From the NCBI RefSeq assembly GCF_002964605.1, contig NZ_PQDH01000018.1, forward strand, positions 1 through 56,420: DNA of 56,420 bases. Reading direction: 5' to 3'. The position numbers and the translations under genes were made by a program. Shown in pieces: positions 53,027-56,420 of the stretch. Source of the DNA: Vallitalea okinawensis. GTDB lineage: Bacteria; Bacillota; Clostridia; Lachnospirales; PQDH01. The notes under the pieces were generated by a model. That model was given only the letters and a program-made list of their open reading frames with translations. It did no database searches and was not told where the DNA came from. Each line of letters starts with the position of its first letter. Position 1 is the stretch's first letter.

Positions 53027-53251
53027 ATGTGGATCAAGTTCTATAGGGTTATATGTGCGTTATTAAGTCTTTTATATGCATACCTTTTTGCTTATGAATT
53101 AATTAGTCTAAAACATTTTAATATCGTTCTGCTACTATGTGCTATACTCTTTTTCTGGTTAATTTTTAAGGGCTCATTGGAGAGTTATAGGTCATCATTT
53201 ACGTTTTACCTTCTACTAGTGTTAGTTCATTTTCTAATTAAATTATTTTGA
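53027..53251 (+). CDS. Small membrane protein, 74 aa
   Basis: From ATG 53027 (AGGTG about 10 nt upstream; an in-frame ATG at 53018 is also possible). Three hydrophobic helices are likely (RVICALLSLLYAYLFAYELI, FNIVLLLCAILFFWLIF, FTFYLLLVLVHFLIKLF). An extended -10 (TTGGTATAAT, ending near 52996) lies upstream. No family recognised. It is the first of a series of solitary small membrane-protein genes on the plus strand. Confidence 0.6.
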   Translation: MWIKFYRVICALLSLLYAYLFAYELISLKHFNIVLLLCAILFFWLIFKGSLESYRSSFTFYLLLVLVHFLIKLF

Positions 53252-53331
53252 TGCACTAAATACAATTTTGTGCTTATTAATATATGTCACACCTATTTTT
53301 TTGCTATAATGATTAAGAGGAGGTTGTAACT

Positions 53332-53415
53332 ATGAGTATTCTTTCAATTAGTCTTATTGTTCTTGTGCTTATCCTAGGTGGTGGTCTACTTGCTGCTTTC
53401 ATGAATAGAAAGTAA
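53332..53415 (+). CDS. Tiny hydrophobic peptide, 27 aa (paralog 1)
   Basis: The peptide is MSILSISLIVLVLILGGG then LLAAFMNRK. It has one membrane helix with a GGG kink and a short basic C-terminus. AGAGGAGG lies before the ATG. A nearly identical paralog at 54686 differs in the last 20 codons by five synonymous and no amino-acid changes, which shows selection on the peptide. It could be a type I toxin-like peptide or a membrane-complex subunit; no family recognised. Confidence 0.8.
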   Translation: MSILSISLIVLVLILGGGLLAAFMNRK

Positions 53416-53433
53416 ATACATAATTATCATCTG

Positions 53434-53454
53434 CCCTAGGTTATTTATCTAGGG
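53434..53454 (+). terminator. Terminator of tiny peptide 1
   Basis: CCCTAG/CTAGGG with a 9-nt loop and an AT-rich tail. It is conserved in copy 2. Confidence 0.6.
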
Positions 53455-53470
53455 TAATTAAAACTTCTTT

Positions 53471-53750
53471 ATCTTGCATACTGAAATCGTTCATACTAAT
53501 ATTTAACTAGTATAACGCTATACATTTTCAGGCTATTTATGTATCTCTTCTTCATCCCCTTTGACTATAGCATATACTCCATAAAGGTATACTGTCATAC
53601 CCCATCTTTTCATAGTATCCCATATCAAAGTCTTGAATTGTTACTATCATCTAAGCCTCATATATTAATTTATATTGCCGTTCTTTGAAAATTAATGTAG
53701 AATACAATATGTGATACATACTTTCCATTTAATGTTTAAGGAGGTTTTTT
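53471..53750. other. Intergenic region with possible coding remnant on minus
   Basis: On minus, a 32-codon frame at 53552-53650 (MIVTIQDFDMGYYEKMGYDS...) has GAGG before its ATG. An overlapping frame at 53533-53598 reads MTVYLYGVYAIVKGDEEEIH. They might be pieces of a frame-shifted gene. Nothing else seen. Confidence 0.25.
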
Positions 53751-53927
53751 ATGAGTTATGCAGGTATTTTGGGGATGGTATTATATTTTGCATTAATTTT
53801 ACCGCTTTTTGGACTATATATTTATGTATTAGTACTTTTAATAAAGTTCCTTCGAAGAGGTATTAAAGCTTGTGATAAATACTTATCTGAAGATAAAAAT
53901 AATAATGATAATTTAAACTCTTTTTAA
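53751..53927 (+). CDS. Small membrane protein, 58 aa
   Basis: The start MSYAGILGMVLYFALILPLF leads a 30-residue hydrophobic segment, then a basic stretch (KFLRRGIKACDKYL) and an acidic Asn-rich tail. AAGGAGG stands 6 nt before the ATG. A 17-bp perfect hairpin follows 12 bases after the stop. No family recognised. It is monocistronic. Confidence 0.75.
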   Translation: MSYAGILGMVLYFALILPLFGLYIYVLVLLIKFLRRGIKACDKYLSEDKNNNDNLNSF

Positions 53928-53939
53928 AAGATCTACCAG

Positions 53940-53977
53940 GTATCTCCCATATTATTATCTAATAATATGGGAGATAC
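53940..53977 (+). terminator. Perfect 17-bp hairpin after the 58-aa gene
   Basis: GTATCTCCCATATTATT/AATAATATGGGAGATAC with a 4-nt loop. There is only a weak T run, but its position fits a terminator. Confidence 0.65.
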
Positions 53978-54147
53978 ATATCTTACGATAAGCACGATAG
54001 TTACTGATTGTAATCTTAACTCCCTCACTTCCCTATTTAGTTCTTTTATAAATATTTTATTAATTCATCTACTACCAAGTATTACATTATCTTTGCGTTA
54101 AAAACTATGATATAATCCGTTTGATAGATTTTCGAAGGAGTATACAT

Positions 54148-54534
54148 ATGTTAATTAAATTTTTCTCATTTGCAGGTAGATTAAATCGTTTAAGCTTTTT
54201 ACTAAGAATATTATTGATTCAAGTTATATTTATAATTATTTATCTAATTATCGAAATTATTAATAACGCTCCCGGATTGGCAACCGTTTCTTATTTCACT
54301 ATTGTTATCCATTCTGTATCGAATCTTAGTTTGATAACAAGGCGATTACATGATCTAAATGTTACAGGTTGGGTTATTATACCTCTATCCCTGTTCAAAT
54401 ACACCCCACCACTCAAGCCTCTTTTTTATATTGCCGCATTATTGCTTGTTATACTCAAAGGCACAGATGGGACAAATGATTATGATATTTATTCTGTTAA
54501 CATACCTGAGAATAATTATCCAGATATCTGTTAA
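54148..54534 (+). CDS. DUF805 family membrane protein
   Basis: 128 aa from ATG 54148 (GAAGGAG 8 nt upstream). It begins LIKFFSFAGRLNRLSFLLRILL, the DUF805 start in which an FxGRxxR-type motif precedes the first helix. The second signature is LITRRLHDLNVTGW. Three to four membrane helices are followed by KGTDGTNDYD, the typical GxxGxNxYG-like end. The family is widespread, often in stress or phage-related loci, with no known function. Confidence 0.88.
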   Translation: MLIKFFSFAGRLNRLSFLLRILLIQVIFIIIYLIIEIINNAPGLATVSYFTIVIHSVSNLSLITRRLHDLNVTGWVIIPLSLFKYTPPLKPLFYIAALLLVILKGTDGTNDYDIYSVNIPENNYPDIC

Positions 54535-54685
54535 TTGCTGTCTAAACATAGTTTTAATTTATGCTATCATCTTTCTAGTTAATCATTTCATTTATATACC
54601 ATCTCTCTGTTAAACACATTTTTTGTACTTATTTTAATACTTAACTCCTCTTTTTTTGTTATAATCATTAGGAGGAGGTGTTACT

Positions 54686-54769
54686 ATGGTTTTTACTTTC
54701 ATTGGTCTTATTGTTCTCGTACTTATACTAGGTGGTGGTCTTCTTGCCGCTTTCATGAATAGAAAGTAA
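54686..54769 (+). CDS. Tiny hydrophobic peptide, 27 aa (paralog 2)
   Basis: The peptide is MVFTFIGLIVLVLILGGG then LLAAFMNRK. The last 20 residues equal those of the peptide at 53332; only the first seven differ. GGAGGAGG lies 6 nt before the ATG. It keeps the same promoter-like TATAAT and terminator as its paralog. Confidence 0.8.
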   Translation: MVFTFIGLIVLVLILGGGLLAAFMNRK

Positions 54770-54784
54770 ACATATGATTATCAT

Positions 54785-54815
54785 ATACCCTAGGTTATTT
54801 ATCTAGGGTATTTTA
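54785..54815 (+). terminator. Terminator of tiny peptide 2
   Basis: ATACCCTAG/CTAGGGTAT with a 9-nt loop, then TTTTAATC. It is better formed than the one in copy 1. Confidence 0.7.
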
Positions 54816-54894
54816 ATCTTTTGTCCTTAATTACTAGTATGACATAATTTTATAAATTACTGCTTAGGAATGATAGATTATGGAAGCATAATTG

Positions 54895-55113
54895 CTAGCA
54901 GTATCTTATATTTACTAACTCAAAAGTAAGTTCCTCAAAGTAAGTGGTATCTATCTTACTCTGCTCTTTAATCCAAGTAACAATTTCTTCTTTAGAAATT
55001 TGTTGATCACTATACGATTCAACAGAGAGATGCCTTAAAATAAGTATTCCTATGATTATAAATAAAAAGGTAAGGATTTTAGCAATACGAGGTTTAAATA
55101 GTATTATTTTCAT
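54895..55113 (-). CDS. Small membrane-anchored protein, 72 aa
   Basis: The basic start MKIILFKPRIAKIL leads into one helix (FLFIIIGILILRHL), then a polar extracytoplasmic tail (SVESYSDQQISKEEIVTWIK to TFELVNIRYC). AAGGA stands 8 nt before the ATG. It follows the coiled-coil lipoprotein gene by 84 bases on the same strand and may be in its operon. No family recognised. Confidence 0.65.
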   Translation of the reverse strand: MKIILFKPRIAKILTFLFIIIGILILRHLSVESYSDQQISKEEIVTWIKEQSKIDTTYFEELTFELVNIRYC

Positions 55114-55197
55114 TATCTCAATCCTTTTAGATGTTTTCCTTCTATTTATATTCAGTCTAATGTTAAGTTATTAAATTGAGCTTTTACTACCATATAA

Positions 55198-56136
55198 CTA
55201 TTGAGATATGTCAATCGTATAAGTTAAACTTTCTTTTGAACCGTCAACATATTCTCTTGTATAAATGACATTATTGTTACCGTCAATTTTTAAATCTTCG
55301 CATACATAATCCTCAGTACCTGGATCCACTACCAATAATTCTTCCTTAATAACATTATAGATACATACAGATTGAATGTGATCATAATTCTTTATATTAC
55401 TTTTAATAGTTTCATTGGCTCCTATAAAAGCTAAGTAACTAGAATCATTAGCCCAATGTACTTTAACATGGAAAAAAATATTATCTAAAATAATTTTATT
55501 ATCTTCAACTGAAACAATTTTTCCTTTACTCCATGTATATGTACCGGATCGAACAACAACATAGTTACTATCTGGTGACCACATTAAGATGATTCCAGAT
55601 CCCTTTAAATCCAAGTCTAACGGTCTGTTATGTCCTTTCGGCCATATGAAAACATCTCCCATATTATCCCCATCTGTTGACCAGTATCCTTCAAAATTAC
55701 CGTCAGGTGAAGAATCTAAAACTTCTGTATTTGGTGAGTATTTTATGATTGAGTATACATCTTCATCATCTAGAGTATCATAATAGCTTTTTAAAGCTAT
55801 ATAATATAGCTCATCGATTTGATTTTCATGTTCGGTAAGTTTTTCATTGATTTCGTTAATATTTACTTCTGAGTAGAGTGTGTTATTGTCTTGAGATTTT
55901 GATTCCTTCGCATCCAGCGACTCATAGTTGAGGTTATTTTTGATCTCTTCTTGTAAAATAGAAAATTGAGTCTCTAATTCATTCAATTGTTCTTGTAAAG
56001 TATTATTTTGAACTCTTAACTCTTCGACTTTAATTATGTCAACTGTTTCAGAATTTGTCTGAGTTACTTCTGATTGACAACCAGTTAAGATTATTATTAC
56101 TATAAATTGTAAGCATAAATATAATTTTATTCTCAT
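55198..56136 (-). CDS. Coiled-coil lipoprotein with beta-propeller-like C-terminus
   Basis: 312 aa. It has a lipoprotein signal (MRIKLYLCLQFIVIIILTGC, lipobox Cys at 20), then a coiled coil (about 38-65, VEELRVQNNTLQEQLNELET) and a second helix around residues 92-118. The C-terminal part has repeated strand motifs of TolB/WD40 type (VLDSSPDGNFEGYWSTDGD, ILMWSPDSNYVVVRSG, VHWANDSSYLAFIG). AGGAGG stands 5 nt before the ATG. The role is unknown; possibly a surface sensor or scaffold. Confidence 0.75.
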   Translation of the reverse strand: MRIKLYLCLQFIVIIILTGCQSEVTQTNSETVDIIKVEELRVQNNTLQEQLNELETQFSILQEEIKNNLNYESLDAKESKSQDNNTLYSEVNINEINEKLTEHENQIDELYYIALKSYYDTLDDEDVYSIIKYSPNTEVLDSSPDGNFEGYWSTDGDNMGDVFIWPKGHNRPLDLDLKGSGIILMWSPDSNYVVVRSGTYTWSKGKIVSVEDNKIILDNIFFHVKVHWANDSSYLAFIGANETIKSNIKNYDHIQSVCIYNVIKEELLVVDPGTEDYVCEDLKIDGNNNVIYTREYVDGSKESLTYTIDISQ

Positions 56137-56190
56137 TATCTTCCTCCTAAAAGTTCTTCCTTAAATTAAACTTTAATGAATTGGTTACTA

Positions 56191-56420
56191 ACGTCCCGTG
56201 CTCCTAACGTTCCTAAACCATAGAAGGAGCCGCTCATGCCCTGATAAGGGCTGTCCCGACGGGCTTAGGTTGAGGAATGTGTGAGGGCGCGCATGCCCAA
56301 AAGAAAGGCATTGTGACCCTTAACCGAGCCTTGTGGAAATGTATTGTTGGTATTATAAGTATATAACAACCAGTTAATTCTGGATTGATTTATAGCTTTT
56401 ATTCTATAATAAAGCTATAT
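56191..56420 (+). other. GC-rich structured element at window edge, possible group II intron 5' part
   Basis: A G+C-richer stretch in AT-rich DNA. GTTCCTAAACC (56209-56219) pairs with GGTTGAGGAAT (56268-56278). GCCCT-gata-AGGGC is inside, and ATGCC/GGCAT flanks a 9-nt loop near 56293-56311. GTGC occurs at 56198. The pattern recalls domain I of bacterial group II introns, but no intron-encoded protein or domain V is within the window. It runs off the edge. Confidence 0.4.

Larger units (their letters stand above)
53264..53470 (+). repeat. Duplicated peptide cassette, copy 1
   Basis: A unit of about 200 bases carries a T-rich tract with TATAAT, a ribosome site, a 27-aa ORF and a CCCTAG/CTAGGG terminator. 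It is repeated at 54619-54823 in the same orientation. Confidence 0.8.
54619..54823 (+). repeat. Duplicated peptide cassette, copy 2
   Basis: Same layout as 53264-53470: TTGTACTTATT, T-rich tract, TATAAT, AGGAGGAGG, 27-aa ORF and the same terminator. Confidence 0.8.

Overview
The window is low-GC DNA (roughly mid-30s % G+C by eye) with strong AGGAGG-type ribosome sites and a gene set typical of an endospore-forming Firmicute of the class Clostridia. Sporulation is indicated by sigK, spoIIP, gpr, a GerMN lipoprotein and a DacF-like carboxypeptidase. Gene order agrees: rpsT-gpr-spoIIP-lepA-hemW-hrcA-grpE-dnaK-dnaJ-prmA-rsmE is a classic clostridial series. The species is not identifiable from what I can see. 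I found no tRNA, rRNA, CRISPR array, transposase or prophage.

Layout. 0-9.1 kb (minus strand): the 3'-truncated sigK, then U32 peptidase, tRNA methyltransferase trmR, mltG, RNase J, fur, and the yrzB-ruvX-ireB-mtaB group. 9.4-12.2 kb: an HPr-like gene on plus, then the sulfur-transfer pair thiI and a NifS-type desulfurase. 12.4-22.2 kb: rsmE, prmA and the hrcA heat-shock operon under a perfect CIRCE, then hemW-lepA. 22.4-27 kb: a membrane protein, a flavodoxin-fold oxidoreductase, spoIIP, gpr and rpsT. 27-34.2 kb: a minus-strand run comEA / response regulator / histidine kinase / GerMN lipoprotein / comEC / holA. 34.3-43.4 kb: dacF, mgsA, nadE with a structured leader, a P1-family peptidase, an RpiR regulator, a YjfB-like motility gene with a sigma-D-like promoter, and a three-gene ABC-2 exporter with a palindromic operator. 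43.6-49.6 kb: yqeY, an LRR-SLH surface protein, a CHAP-domain exoprotein, a KapD-like exonuclease, a 51-aa gene, and bpsA (branched polyamine synthase) behind a leader-peptide attenuator. 49.7-56.4 kb is gene-poor: two GNAT acetyltransferases, many proteins under 80 aa (most hydrophobic), a Pho-box promoter driving an orphan short RNA, a duplicated 27-aa membrane-peptide cassette, a DUF805 protein, a coiled-coil lipoprotein, and a GC-richer structured element running off the right edge that may be the start of a group II intron.

The left two thirds is housekeeping: RNA modification and decay, protein quality control, sporulation and competence. The most unusual material is regulatory. Upstream of bpsA, a 17-codon upstream ORF with a perfect Shine-Dalgarno sits in RNA that can form mutually exclusive hairpins, one of which hides the bpsA ribosome site; bpsA itself appears to start at AUU. 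At 51.5 kb, four TTAACW repeats at exact 11-nt spacing lie 9 nt upstream of TATAAT, and an intrinsic terminator follows about 55 nt after the predicted start. The two 27-aa peptides differ in their last 20 codons only by synonymous changes, so selection acts on the peptide.
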